A DNA stretch of 43,255 bases from a virus (IMGVR_UViG_3300030098_004371:1-43255); one strand, 5' to 3'; shown: positions 8,194 through 16,560, numbered from the stretch's first letter. Translations and numbers: made by a program. Notes: generated by a model not told the origin, from the sequence alone.

Positions 8194-10685
8194 TGGCAAT
8201 TGATACAATTACAGGCACTGAGAACAATCCTGATGTAATCGACACAGGCAGCATTACCGAGGTTGAAATTGAACCCACCGATGCAGAGCTACTTAGAAAT
8301 GCCGCTGAAATACTAGTTACCGAGTCAGAACTTGTTCTCGACGATGAGGTTGAGGAGCTTCCCCAAATAGATTTTGATGCGAATCTTGTTGATGAACTGA
8401 CTTCATCTGAACTGCTTAATCTAGCAAGCTCCGTCGTTCGATCAATTAAGGCAGACAAAGAATCCCGCAAAGACTGGGAAGAAACGTACATTGACGGACT
8501 TAAATATCTCGGCATGAAATTCGAGAAAATGCGTTCGCAGCCGTTTGAGGGATCAAGCGGTGTTATTCACCCAATCTTGGCGGAAAGTGTGACGCAGTTT
8601 CAAGCTCAGGCATACAAAGAGTTGTTGCCTGCCACTGGTCCAGTCAAAACCGAAGTCATTGGAGCTCGCACCGCAGAAGTGGATGCACAAGCCGAGCGTG
8701 TGCAGCAGTTCATGAATTTTTACATCATGAACGTGATGCAAGATTATGACCCCGAACTGGACATGCTCTTGTTCTATCTTCCGATAGCTGGCAGTGCTTT
8801 CAAAAAAGTTTATTACGACGTAAGCCAAAATCGAGCAATATCTAAATTTATTGAGCCAGAAAATTTAATTGTGCCCTATGACGCTGCAGATTTGAGTGGC
8901 GCAGAGCGTGTAACTCATGTTCTTTCGATGAGCAAAAACGAAATCAAGAAACAGCAGTTAAGCGGTTTCTACGCGAATATTGAACTGACCGGTGATGGCG
9001 GCAACATCACGCAAGATGAAATAGAGAAAACAATTGATGACATCGAAGGCACCTCGCCGACTTACATGGAAGAGCGGGATCGCACGGTGTTCGAAGTGCA
9101 TACTGTTCTTGATCTGCCAAATTTTGAGGACACGGATGAGTCAGGTAAAACAACGGGTTTGAAGCTGCCCTACATCGTGACAATTGATGAGCCGTCACAG
9201 AAAGTGTTATCAATTCGTCGCAACTACCGACCTGATGATCCTTTGAAAAACAAAATTAATTATTTCGTGCAATACAAGTTCTTGCCGGGGCTTGGTTTTT
9301 ACGGACTTGGCTTGAGCCACATGATCGGCGGCTTGTCGAAAGCCAGCACTTCGATATTGCGTCAGCTCATCGACGCTGGGACTTTGGCAAATCTACCCGC
9401 AGGCTTCAAAGCACGCGGCATGCGGATTCGCGATGAAGATGAACCGCTCCAGCCCGGCGAGTTCCGAGATATTGACACCACTGGATCTAGTCTACGAGAA
9501 AATCTTATTCCCCTTCCGATCAAAGAACCCTCAAATGTTTTAATGTCCTTACTCGGCTTGCTCGTTGAAAGCGGCAAACGCTTTGCGTCGATTGCAGACA
9601 TGAACGTCGGCGATATGAATCAAGCCATGCCCGTTGGGACAACTGTTGCGCTGTTGGAACGCGGCACTAAGGTGATGAGCGCTATTCACAAACGGTTGCA
9701 CTATGCTCAAAGACTTGAGTTCCAACTGCTGGCAAGAGTGTTTCAGGAATATCTGCCACCCGTGTATCCCTATGTGACGGGTAGCGCGCCACAAGAAATT
9801 AAATCACTTGACTTTGATGATCGTGTGGACGTGGTGCCAGTTTCTGATCCCAACATATTTTCGCAGAGCCAAAGAATTACGATGGCGCAGGAACTGCTCG
9901 CCATGGTGCAGAGCAATCCCGAGATACATGGGCCAAACGGCATTTACGAAGCATACCGCCGCATGTATGCAGCGCTTGGCGTTGATGACGTAGAGTCGCT
10001 TTTGCAGCCCCCCGCAGAACCTCAACCGCCACAACCTGTGGAAGCGGGATTGGAAAATGCTGCATTGATTCTGGGTCAGCCTGCACAGGCTTTCCCAGAG
10101 CAGGATCATATTGCCCACATCAACGCGCATCGATCTCTGTTTATGACGAAAGTTGTAACGGAAAACCCTGCTTTGCAAGGTCAGTTGATTGCACACATGA
10201 TGCAGCATTTACAGTTTTTGGCAGAACAAATTGCGGTCGAGCGCATGCCTGAAGAAATAGTCGCGCAGCAGACCGAGCTGCAGGCTCTCATTGAGTCGGG
10301 GCAAGCGGTGCCCCCAGACCTCATTCAAGCGGTGGTGCAATTAGGTCAGCAAGCGCAAGCTCAAATTGCTGCTCCGATTCTTGCAGAAATGAGCGGTTCT
10401 CTGATAACCTCGCTTGGTCAGGACAACGAAACCGACCCATTGGTTGAAATTAGGCAGAGAGAACTTGATCTGCGTGAGAAACAAATTGAATTGGACAACG
10501 ACCAGTTTGCTGCCAAACAAGGGCAAAGAGCAGCGGAGCAAGAGGCCAAAAATGTTTTGGAGAAAGAACGAATCGACACTAGTCGGGATATTGCCAAAGA
10601 CAAACTTGATGTTGCGATAGCTCGGCTTGATCAGCAAGCAAATTTGAAACTGCTTGATTTGCAAAACAAACGAGGAGCAGCATGA
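8193..10685 (+). CDS. portal protein
   Basis: 830 residues, a large portal. An acidic N-terminal extension (~1-75) precedes the portal core (KADKESRKDWEETYIDGLKYLG, then 'QPFEGSSGVIHPILAES', typical of SU10/phiEco32/P22-like portals). After residue ~600 come a Pro-rich linker and a long Gln/Glu-rich alpha-helical C-terminus (~700-830), comparable to the P22 portal barrel that reaches into the capsid. The last A of the TerL stop region overlaps the start. Twelve copies would form the DNA channel. Confidence 0.9.
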   Translation: MAIDTITGTENNPDVIDTGSITEVEIEPTDAELLRNAAEILVTESELVLDDEVEELPQIDFDANLVDELTSSELLNLASSVVRSIKADKESRKDWEETYIDGLKYLGMKFEKMRSQPFEGSSGVIHPILAESVTQFQAQAYKELLPATGPVKTEVIGARTAEVDAQAERVQQFMNFYIMNVMQDYDPELDMLLFYLPIAGSAFKKVYYDVSQNRAISKFIEPENLIVPYDAADLSGAERVTHVLSMSKNEIKKQQLSGFYANIELTGDGGNITQDEIEKTIDDIEGTSPTYMEERDRTVFEVHTVLDLPNFEDTDESGKTTGLKLPYIVTIDEPSQKVLSIRRNYRPDDPLKNKINYFVQYKFLPGLGFYGLGLSHMIGGLSKASTSILRQLIDAGTLANLPAGFKARGMRIRDEDEPLQPGEFRDIDTTGSSLRENLIPLPIKEPSNVLMSLLGLLVESGKRFASIADMNVGDMNQAMPVGTTVALLERGTKVMSAIHKRLHYAQRLEFQLLARVFQEYLPPVYPYVTGSAPQEIKSLDFDDRVDVVPVSDPNIFSQSQRITMAQELLAMVQSNPEIHGPNGIYEAYRRMYAALGVDDVESLLQPPAEPQPPQPVEAGLENAALILGQPAQAFPEQDHIAHINAHRSLFMTKVVTENPALQGQLIAHMMQHLQFLAEQIAVERMPEEIVAQQTELQALIESGQAVPPDLIQAVVQLGQQAQAQIAAPILAEMSGSLITSLGQDNETDPLVEIRQRELDLREKQIELDNDQFAAKQGQRAAEQEAKNVLEKERIDTSRDIAKDKLDVAIARLDQQANLKLLDLQNKRGAA

Positions 10686-10813
10686 TGAAAGTCAAAGATT
10701 TGAGTAAGATAAAAAAAATGGATGTGCCTTTTGTGAAAAAAAAGGCAACGAAGAAAAAAACTCGTGGCACAGGTGCCGCGACAAAAGGACTGATGTACTA
10801 CGACAAAACTTGA
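10682..10813 (+). CDS. very small basic protein after portal
   Basis: 43 residues, Lys-rich, ending 'RGTGAATKGLMYYDKT'. ATG 10682 overlaps the portal stop and has GAGGAG at good spacing; ATG 10685 is a second choice. The 'TRGTGAATKG' tail is a pattern I recognise from tiny genes beside portals in marine phages. It may be a capsid-internal or DNA-associated peptide. Function unknown. Confidence 0.6.
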   Translation: MMKVKDLSKIKKMDVPFVKKKATKKKTRGTGAATKGLMYYDKT

Positions 10814-10822
10814 GGGATTATT

Positions 10823-11125
10823 ATGGTTAACTCGTATCAAGCAGCAGCGGTTAAGGAGCTCAAAAAAGCAAAAGAACTTGCCCGATTGCACGAGCAGGAA
10901 ACATTAATCGCGCAGCAAAAACAAAAAGCACGCGCGCACGATGCTCGAATGAAAGAGATAGCGGCGAAAGAAGCAAGAATTGCGAGTGGAGAAAAAACTC
11001 CACTTGCTGCGAAAGAAACCGCGTCTCCCGCCGTAACAGAAGCAAAAAAATCTGAGCCTGCAAAAAAGGTCAGCAGAAAAAAACCCGGCAAAAAACAAAC
11101 CAAAAAAATGACAGAAAAAAGGTGA
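10823..11125 (+). CDS. Lys/Ala-rich helical protein, unknown
   Basis: 100 residues. A continuous charged helix (residues ~5-60) is followed by an Ala/Pro/Lys-rich histone-H1-like tail rich in K-K and K-P pairs. No membrane segment or catalytic motif. Preceded by TGAGGG. A basic tail of this kind is compatible with DNA or nucleoprotein binding inside the head. Composition makes homology calls unreliable. Confidence 0.6.
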   Translation: MVNSYQAAAVKELKKAKELARLHEQETLIAQQKQKARAHDARMKEIAAKEARIASGEKTPLAAKETASPAVTEAKKSEPAKKVSRKKPGKKQTKKMTEKR

Positions 11126-11129
11126 AAAC

Positions 11130-11279
11130 ATGCCTCACTACACTGAAGATTTAGACAAGGTTATTAAAGGTCTTAAAAAAGCATCCAAACTTCATGCGGG
11201 GCAGGCAAAAGAGCTTGAAAAAATAAAAAAAGATCAGGCTAAAGGCCACACAAATAAACGCTCGCGCACAAAAAAATAA
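11130..11279 (+). CDS. very small helical basic protein
   Basis: 49 residues (MPHYTEDLDKVIKGLKKAS at the start), helical and Lys-rich. It lies in the head gene block with AAAGGTGAAAAC just upstream. Similar ~50-residue proteins occur between portal and MCP genes of marine phages. Function unknown. Confidence 0.6.
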   Translation: MPHYTEDLDKVIKGLKKASKLHAGQAKELEKIKKDQAKGHTNKRSRTKK

Positions 11280-11291
11280 AATCGTAAAAAA

Positions 11292-11477
11292 ATGGATGAT
11301 CTCGATCTACGTTCCTTTTTGCTTAAAAAAATTCACGAAGATCGTCAACGCATCGCAGAAACGATGCTCGACGGTTTGTTAGCCGACATGGCCCATTATA
11401 AAGATTTGCAAGGGAGGCTTGAAGTTCTCAAAGAAATGGAGCAAAATATTGCAGATTTTTACAAAATGGAACACTAA
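11292..11477 (+). CDS. small helical protein, unknown
   Basis: 61 residues, entirely helical (MDDLDLRSFLLKKIHEDRQR at the start, then a second amphipathic helix). The stop TAA shares its last A with the ATG of the GroES-like gene. No recognised motif; position suggests a head-assembly accessory. Confidence 0.6.
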   Translation: MDDLDLRSFLLKKIHEDRQRIAETMLDGLLADMAHYKDLQGRLEVLKEMEQNIADFYKMEH

Positions 11478-11917
11478 TGAGCAAACTCAAATTAAAAACG
11501 CCTTACGTGGCGGAAAAAGAAAGAGTTCTTGATCCTTCACTTCTAGACAAAAATGCAATTGATCGTCTGCCTCAACCCACAGGTTGGCGGCTTTTGGTCA
11601 TTCCCTTTTTTGGTGAAAGCAAATCGGCTGGCGGTATTGCGCTCACAAAGGAGACACGCGAGCGGGAGCAGCTTGCCTCTGTCGTTGCCAAGGTTATTCG
11701 TATGGGTCCGACGTGCTACGATGACGAGAAAAAGTATGGGACAACACCATGGTGCGCCGAAGGCGACTGGATTGCCATAGGTCGATATGCTGGGGCTCGT
11801 TTTAAAGTCCCCATCGAAGAAGGCGACAAGACAGAATTTATGGAGGCACGCATCATAAATGACGATGAAGTGATTGCCACGTTACTTGAACCGACTGACA
11901 TAGTGAGTTTTCGATGA
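11477..11917 (+). CDS. GroES-like co-chaperonin
   Basis: 146 residues. The body from 'LPQPTGWRLLVIPFFGESKSAGGIALTKETRE' on has the Cpn10 layout: a first beta strand 'P.GWRLLV', then a flexible Gly-rich mobile-loop segment (SAGGIALT) that would contact GroEL, then a core ending 'EVIATL'. About 40 extra N-terminal residues and an insert with CYDDEKKYG separate it from bacterial GroES, as in phage co-chaperonins (compare T4 gp31). It sits just upstream of scaffold and MCP, so its likely client is the capsid protein. Confidence 0.75.
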   Translation: MSKLKLKTPYVAEKERVLDPSLLDKNAIDRLPQPTGWRLLVIPFFGESKSAGGIALTKETREREQLASVVAKVIRMGPTCYDDEKKYGTTPWCAEGDWIAIGRYAGARFKVPIEEGDKTEFMEARIINDDEVIATLLEPTDIVSFR

Positions 11918-12822
11918 GTGAAGAAGAGCAGCAGCAAGAACTTGAAATCCACGTTCAGGATTCAGATCCGAAAGATGAGCTGGACAGCTATACGCGCGAG
12001 GTAAGCCAGCGCGTCAACAAAGAAAAGAAAAAAGCTCGGGACGCCGAAGAACGGGCATCCTACCTTGAGCAACTTGCAAAGCAGAAAGATGCTGAGTTGC
12101 AGCAATACAAACAATATGCCGTTTCGCAACAGAGCACTGTTCTTGAGAAAGAAGAGGAAGCTCTGACCAGCAAAGAGGCTCAAGTAGATGATATTTATCG
12201 AAAAGCTTTTGAGTCAGGTGACCCAGATTTGATGAGCAAAGCCACTACTTTGAAAAATGACGTGAGCATTCAAAAAGAAAGATTGCGTGTTGCGAAGATG
12301 CGAGCTGGACAAGGCGCACAACAAGCGCAATCGCAGGTCGTAGAACAGCCGCAGGCGCAACCGCAAGCTCAACCGCAAGCACCTAAACAAATAAAACCTT
12401 CTGATCAGGCTGTCGAATGGGCAGAGCGGAACGCTTGGTTTGACGCCACAGGAAACAGCGACTCAGAAGAACATAATGAGGCATCTATGTGGGCGTTATT
12501 CAATCACAACATGCTCGCAGCGCAAGGTGTTGAAGTAGATTCTGAAGAATATTACGAAAAACTGGACCAATCGATAAAAAGTAAGTATCCTAATTTAGTG
12601 AATGAACAACCTGTCGAGCAATCGGAAAAGCAACCCTCGGTGCAAAGAGTTGCCTCCGCCCCCTCGGGGCGACAAAAAACACAGGGAAAAAACGGCGTGA
12701 AGTTCACTCAGTCGGAAATGGAAAGAGCTTTGGCTCTAAAACCGCATGGCGAGGACGACAAAGCATGGTTGCAAAAAGTCGCCCGTGAAAAGCAGAAGAT
12801 AGAGATGAGGCAAACAGGATGA
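11914..12822 (+). CDS. capsid scaffolding protein
   Basis: 302 residues, acidic and highly helical. A coiled coil runs from ~25 to ~130, followed by a Gln/Pro-Ala repeat linker (QAQPQAQPQAP, ~145-155) and a C-terminal basic helix (ALKPHGEDDKAWLQKVAREKQKIEM). Helical, charged, low in aromatics and placed two genes before the MCP: the usual profile of a podovirus scaffold. ATGA overlaps with both neighbours. No protease motif seen. Confidence 0.75.
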   Translation: MSEEEQQQELEIHVQDSDPKDELDSYTREVSQRVNKEKKKARDAEERASYLEQLAKQKDAELQQYKQYAVSQQSTVLEKEEEALTSKEAQVDDIYRKAFESGDPDLMSKATTLKNDVSIQKERLRVAKMRAGQGAQQAQSQVVEQPQAQPQAQPQAPKQIKPSDQAVEWAERNAWFDATGNSDSEEHNEASMWALFNHNMLAAQGVEVDSEEYYEKLDQSIKSKYPNLVNEQPVEQSEKQPSVQRVASAPSGRQKTQGKNGVKFTQSEMERALALKPHGEDDKAWLQKVAREKQKIEMRQTG

Positions 12823-13292
12823 CGAAGAGAACACTTGAGCGCAGTGGCCGTGATGCAGAACAGCACGATAAACAAGTTCGTAGACAACCGTGGCGACCTG
12901 TTCGTCAGCTAGATACTCCTCCACCACCAGAAGGTTATGTTTATCGGTGGATACGGGAATCTATGCTGGGGAGCGAAGACCGCGCAAATGTCAGCCGAAG
13001 AGTGAGGGAAGGATTTGAGCTTGTGCGGGGCGAAGAGCTGCCGCCAGAATGGGTTCTCCCAACCATGGACGGCAGTGGCAGGCACGCGGGGGTCGTTTAC
13101 AATGAGGGTTTGTTGCTGGCGAAGATACCTGAAGAATTGGTTGATCAGCGATCTGCTTACTACGAAAATATGACTCAGCAAGCAGATGATGCTCTGGACA
13201 ACAACATGTTCAACGAGCAGCGTGGTGATCGCAAATATGTCAAGTATGAACCGCAGCGACAAACAAATGTTACTTTTGGAAGGAGGCCCTAA
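12819..13292 (+). CDS. head-region protein, unknown
   Basis: 157 residues, basic N-terminus, Pro-rich linker 'LDTPPPPEGYVYRWIRES', then an alpha/beta body and 'RKYVKYEPQRQTNVTFGRRP' at the end. I recall similar proteins with the 'P..P.GY.YRWI' box immediately before decoration and MCP genes in marine phages; role unknown, perhaps a minor capsid or maturation factor. Confidence 0.65.
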   Translation: MTKRTLERSGRDAEQHDKQVRRQPWRPVRQLDTPPPPEGYVYRWIRESMLGSEDRANVSRRVREGFELVRGEELPPEWVLPTMDGSGRHAGVVYNEGLLLAKIPEELVDQRSAYYENMTQQADDALDNNMFNEQRGDRKYVKYEPQRQTNVTFGRRP

Positions 13293-13877
13293 ATGGCTAA
13301 TCAAGATGCTGCATTTGGCATGAAGCCGATCCGCATGATCGGTGGCGCTCCCTACACGGGTGGACAATCCCGATACCGCATTGCCGCGAACTATGGAACA
13401 TCAATTTTTCAAGGCGATATGGTAGCTCAGGTCACTGGAGGTACTGTAGAAGTACATGCCGACGGTGGCACCGTCCCAATCGTAGGAGTTTTTAATGGGT
13501 GCATGTACACAGATCCGACAACGTCGGAGCAAGTGTTTAGTAATTTCTATCCCGCGTCCACAAACGCAAGCGATATAATCGCATTTATAATCGATGATCC
13601 GTCGGTTGTGTTCGAGATTCAGTGTAACGCTGCATTCCCGATCGCAGACTTGTTCGGAAACTTCGATATTGTCTACACTACCGCTGGAAGCACAAGCACT
13701 GGTATTTCAGGTGCTGAGTTGAATGTTGCCGATGGTGGAACGGGCACTACGCTGTCGGTGAAAGTTATCGACATTTCGGAAGATCCAGAAAATTCTGACG
13801 TGTCGGCTGACGCGACTAATGTTCTCTGTGTGATTCAAAACCACGTATTTGGCGTCAAAGGCGCTGGATTAGCATAA
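13293..13877 (+). CDS. putative capsid decoration/stabilisation protein
   Basis: 194 residues. Starts MANQDAAFGMKPIRMIGGAP and continues in a beta-rich sequence with 'IFQGDMVAQVTGGTVEV' and 'VPIVGVFNGCMY'. Small beta-rich proteins directly before the MCP commonly decorate or stabilise the capsid. ATG follows the previous stop after one intergenic A, with GGAGG upstream. Identification is by position and composition. Confidence 0.65.
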   Translation: MANQDAAFGMKPIRMIGGAPYTGGQSRYRIAANYGTSIFQGDMVAQVTGGTVEVHADGGTVPIVGVFNGCMYTDPTTSEQVFSNFYPASTNASDIIAFIIDDPSVVFEIQCNAAFPIADLFGNFDIVYTTAGSTSTGISGAELNVADGGTGTTLSVKVIDISEDPENSDVSADATNVLCVIQNHVFGVKGAGLA

Positions 13878-13893
13878 CAGGAGGCTTTAGACA

Positions 13894-15096
13894 ATGGCTA
13901 TTTCAAGAGCACAGCTCGCAAAAGAGTTGGAACCCGGCCTCAATGCTTTGTTTGGGCAGTCCTACGATTCATACGTTAATGAGTATGAGGAGATTTTTGC
14001 AATCGAGGATTCGCAGCGAGCATTCGAGGAGGAGGTGTTAATTACTGGCTTTGGTAATGCACCAACAAAAACTGAAGGTCAATCAGTGGCTTTCGACAAC
14101 GCAAATGAAGGTTACACTGCCCGCTATACGCACGATACTGTTGCGTTAGCATTCGCGCTTGATAATTTCCGTGGGTGCGCTGCGTAGGAATACGCAGGAC
14201 ATAAGATGGTGAATTCAGTGAACATCTCAAAAGAGACAATACTGAGCCAAGCCTCGAAAGAGGAAGGTGCAACGACTATCCTGCAAAGGAGTACACTCAA
14301 GCGAGTGGAAGCGCCATCCAACCAGAACGGTTGAAGATATAGTCTGATCTGCATGGTGACATGCAGCGGCTCCCTGAAAAGGGAGCGGGATCGAAAGTAG
14401 CGAATCGATCTGAACAAAAAAGTCATTATAACTGATGACTTATGAACGGAAGAGGCTTTGGAAGATAATTTGTATGACTCCCTTGGGCGTCGGTACGTCA
14501 AAGCGTTGGCTAAAAGCATGCAAAACACGAAGGAAGTGAAGGGCGCCAGCGTTCTGAACAATGCTTTCTCGACGAGTTTTGCTGGCGGTGATGGCAAGCC
14601 TTTGATTGCAACTGACCACCCGCTTGCGGGAGGCGGCACATTGGCAAACCGTGCCACTACTATGGCTGACCTTAATGAAACATCGCTTGAGGATAATCTG
14701 ATTGATATTTCGACGTTTACGGACGACCGTGGATTGACTATCAGCGTTCGTGCGACAAAACTTGTGGTTCCGCCACAGCTCGTTTTTGTTGCTGATCGAA
14801 TCCTCAACTCGACCCTAAGATCAGGAACAGCGGATAACGATATCAACGCTATTCGTAACACGGGCGTATTGCCGGGTGGTTATACCGTCAATCACTTCCT
14901 GACAGATCCTGATGCTTATTTCATCCTGACAAGCGTCACCGACGCTGGTGAAGGTTTGAAGATGTTCCAACGAACTGCTATGGAAACAACCATGGAGCCA
15001 GATTTCAGCACTGGCAATCTCCGATATAAGTCGAGAGAGCGGTACTCGTTTGGACACTCTGACTTCAGAGGTATCTTCGGGTCACAAGGCGCTTAG
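13894..15096 (+). CDS. major capsid protein, split by a group I intron (join 13894-14159, 14445-15096)
   Basis: Spliced product 305 residues (266 + 652 nt = 306 codons with stop). Start ATG 13894 has AACAGGAGG upstream. Exon 1 ends '...DTVALAFA' plus two bases of a Leu codon; exon 2 restores 'L-TEEALEDNLYDSLGRRYVKAL', the expected HK97-fold-type MCP continuation (A-F-A-x-T-E-E-x-x-E-D-N). Without splicing, translation stops at TAG 14185-14187 after 97 residues. The rest of exon 2 includes 'KPLIATDHP', typical of marine podovirus MCPs. It follows scaffold and decoration genes and is followed by a terminator. Capsid fold is inferred, not tested. Confidence 0.88.
14160..14444 (+). ncRNA. group I self-splicing intron in the MCP gene, ORF-less
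   Basis: 285 nt. P1: exon end CGCGCU (14154-14159) pairs with guide GGUGCG (14174-14179), with U-G at the splice site. P10: UUCCGU (14167-14172) pairs with exon-2 ACGGAA (14446-14451). The intron ends in G (14444). Core: the R-like element GTGCAACGACTATC (from 14268) and S-like element AAGATATAGTC (14334-14344) form P7 (GACTAT with ATAGTC). P5-like hairpin CCTC-GAAA-GAGG (14252-14263); P9-like stem GCTCCCT-GAAA-AGGGAGC near 14360-14377. No homing endonuclease frame. Boundaries restore the MCP frame exactly. Confidence 0.92.
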
Positions 15097-15135
15097 AGAG
15101 TTTTCTCTCTCCCTGCCGAAAGGCATTGGGTTTGA

Positions 15136-15162
15136 AGGGGGGTGCTTGCACCCCCTTTTTTT
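15136..15162 (+). terminator. Rho-independent terminator after MCP
   Basis: Stem GGGGGTG-CTTG-CACCCCC followed by seven T (15156-15162). It ends the head transcript. On the opposite strand the convergent gene (stop at 15161) reads into the same GC hairpin but lacks an equally good U-run. Confidence 0.9.
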
Positions 15163-16015
15163 ATGCTACGTCTTCGAAGCTTTCAACATAAGCTGCCTTT
15201 GTGGGACGCTTGTAAAACCCAAACTTTTCGTCATCTTTGGATCGCTCGACAGCAGCAGTAAACTTGATTTTATCGCCTCGACTAACATCATCGATGGCGC
15301 TCGGAACAGATCCCCACAGTTTGAAACCGCGCCTGTCCTTGACAAGCATCTTTAATGTCCAACCGTACATAGACTCCTGCGACTTAACGCTTAACACCTC
15401 ACCGCATACGTCAATACGACCATATGGTACAGGTTCTGCCGCAGCTAACTCTTCCTCTCGGCGCTTGAGCTCTTCCTCTCTGCGCTTGGCTTCTTCTTCT
15501 CTCTTCACTTTGCGAGGCGCATCAACAAACTCTTCAAGCAAATCAGCGACAACTTTGCTTCGGCAATAGACGTGCGAGCAAAGTTCTCCGTCATATTCAA
15601 ATGTCGCACCTTGCTCCATACCCATGCGGTTTCGGTCGAAATTAGGCGCTGTCCGATTTAAGTTAAGCGCTTCTTTCAAATGCAAAAACACCCACTCAGG
15701 CACATACTCCGCGCGCACTTTTTTGTCGCCGCCGCCCATGCCTAAACCAAATTGTGAGCCGATGGGTAAAAACTCACCCGCCATAAACTCTCCGTCAACA
15801 AGCTCACCACCCTCGCGGTACTCCCAAACATAAAAATCGCAGGGCGCGTGGATTGTCATGCCGCTTTTGCCAATAGTCGGCGACAGTCCTTCGTTCCACT
15901 TTTCGCCTGCTTCAATGAACTTTTTCATGCGCGTTTCATCAGCCTTACGCATACGCTCATTCAGCTTCTCGACTGCAACTTGAATTGAGGTGGCTAATTC
16001 TTGAATTGTTTCCAT
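15161..16015 (-). CDS. early-type protein with OB-fold-like C-terminal domain
   Basis: 284 residues, reverse strand. Helical N-terminus (~1-45), an alpha/beta middle (45-165), a charged coiled linker with repeated 'REEE.KRREEELKRREEELAA' (~165-190), and a C-terminal domain 'YGRIDVCGEVLSVKSQES...LKMLVKDRRGFKLWGSVPSAI..GDKIKFTAAVE' whose strand pattern suggests an OB-fold nucleic-acid or protein-binding module. I recognise it as a recurrent hypothetical phage protein without assigned function. Upstream leader: GCCCC/GGGGC hairpin (16031-16044) then AGGAGAGAGAG before ATG. It is embedded in the late region in reverse. Confidence 0.8.
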   Translation of the reverse strand: METIQELATSIQVAVEKLNERMRKADETRMKKFIEAGEKWNEGLSPTIGKSGMTIHAPCDFYVWEYREGGELVDGEFMAGEFLPIGSQFGLGMGGGDKKVRAEYVPEWVFLHLKEALNLNRTAPNFDRNRMGMEQGATFEYDGELCSHVYCRSKVVADLLEEFVDAPRKVKREEEAKRREEELKRREEELAAAEPVPYGRIDVCGEVLSVKSQESMYGWTLKMLVKDRRGFKLWGSVPSAIDDVSRGDKIKFTAAVERSKDDEKFGFYKRPTKAAYVESFEDVA

Positions 16016-16030
16016 ACTCTCTCTCCTTAT

Positions 16031-16044
16031 GCCCCCGGAGGGGC
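16031..16044 (-). promoter_or_regulatory. leader hairpin before ribosome-binding site
   Basis: On the reverse strand GCCCC-TCCG-GGGGC forms a 5-bp hairpin placed just before the AAGGAGAGAGAG ribosome-binding site of the gene starting at 16015. The same hairpin-plus-site layout occurs at 36279-36301 and 36754-36777. Confidence 0.6.
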
Positions 16045-16058
16045 GGTTCAGTTAATTA

Positions 16059-16445
16059 TTAGATCAACTTAGGGTGAACTTCCTTGAGCTTGTTATAGCG
16101 GCCCAGAAACATTTTTCCCCCGGCTTTAATGTCCGCATCGTCATCCCAGTTGCCTTCCAAAAAATCAATGGAAGCTCGATTGTGCAAATCGTCTGCAAAC
16201 ACTGCCAAAACATCGACATCAACTAGGGTAGAGGGCTTCACTTTCCCAGATGACAAGGCAACAAGAAAGTCGATGTAACGCTGCTCTAACATGTTGTCCA
16301 CGTCGTCTGCCTCGATCCCTTTTGCACATTCAACAAAATTATCGATCTCACTGTAGGCATATTGATTGAGGGTGAACCGGATGCCAAATTTGACCTGTGG
16401 CACCATTGGCTTTTCCTTTGGTAATTCCCAGCTAAGTCTTTTCAT
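16059..16445 (-). CDS. early-type protein, unknown
   Basis: 128 residues, reverse strand, soluble and acidic in the second half (GNWDDDADIKAGG). No family recognised. First gene of a two-gene reverse operon. The leader ACAGGAGAGAGAAG immediately before ATG is the same as in the 36.3 kb early genes, and the promoter at 16484-16512 drives it. Expression class is therefore inferred to be early; biochemical role unknown. Confidence 0.75.
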   Translation of the reverse strand: MKRLSWELPKEKPMVPQVKFGIRFTLNQYAYSEIDNFVECAKGIEADDVDNMLEQRYIDFLVALSSGKVKPSTLVDVDVLAVFADDLHNRASIDFLEGNWDDDADIKAGGKMFLGRYNKLKEVHPKLI

Positions 16446-16483
16446 CTTCTCTCTCCTGTTTTCAAATCATTTCTCACACTGTT

Positions 16484-16513
16484 AATATACCAAATTCCGT
16501 GTCAGTGTGCAAC
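16484..16513 (-). promoter_or_regulatory. sigma70-like promoter with 17-nt shared element
   Basis: Reverse strand: -35 TTGCAC (16507-16512), 17-nt spacer, -10 TATATT (16484-16489). The element GTTGCACACTGACACGG (16497-16513) is identical to the one at 36221-36237. Drives the 16445-15161 operon. Confidence 0.75.
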
Positions 16514-16560
16514 TATTTATAACAAGAAAATGCAAAAAACATCACATTTTTTAAAAAAAG

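Noticed and set aside
14188-14457. MCP gene read as two separate genes or a frameshifted pseudogene
   Set aside because: The intervening 285 nt has a readable group I core with P1, P10, P7 and terminal G, and its removal restores the frame and a conserved motif, so decay or sequencing error is a poorer explanation.
14124-14861. 245-residue reverse frame across intron and exon 2
   Set aside because: It spans the intron core and the MCP exons on the opposite strand, lacks a ribosome site and resembles no protein; an intron-encoded endonuclease would be expected on the + strand or show LAGLIDADG/GIY-YIG/HNH motifs, which it does not.
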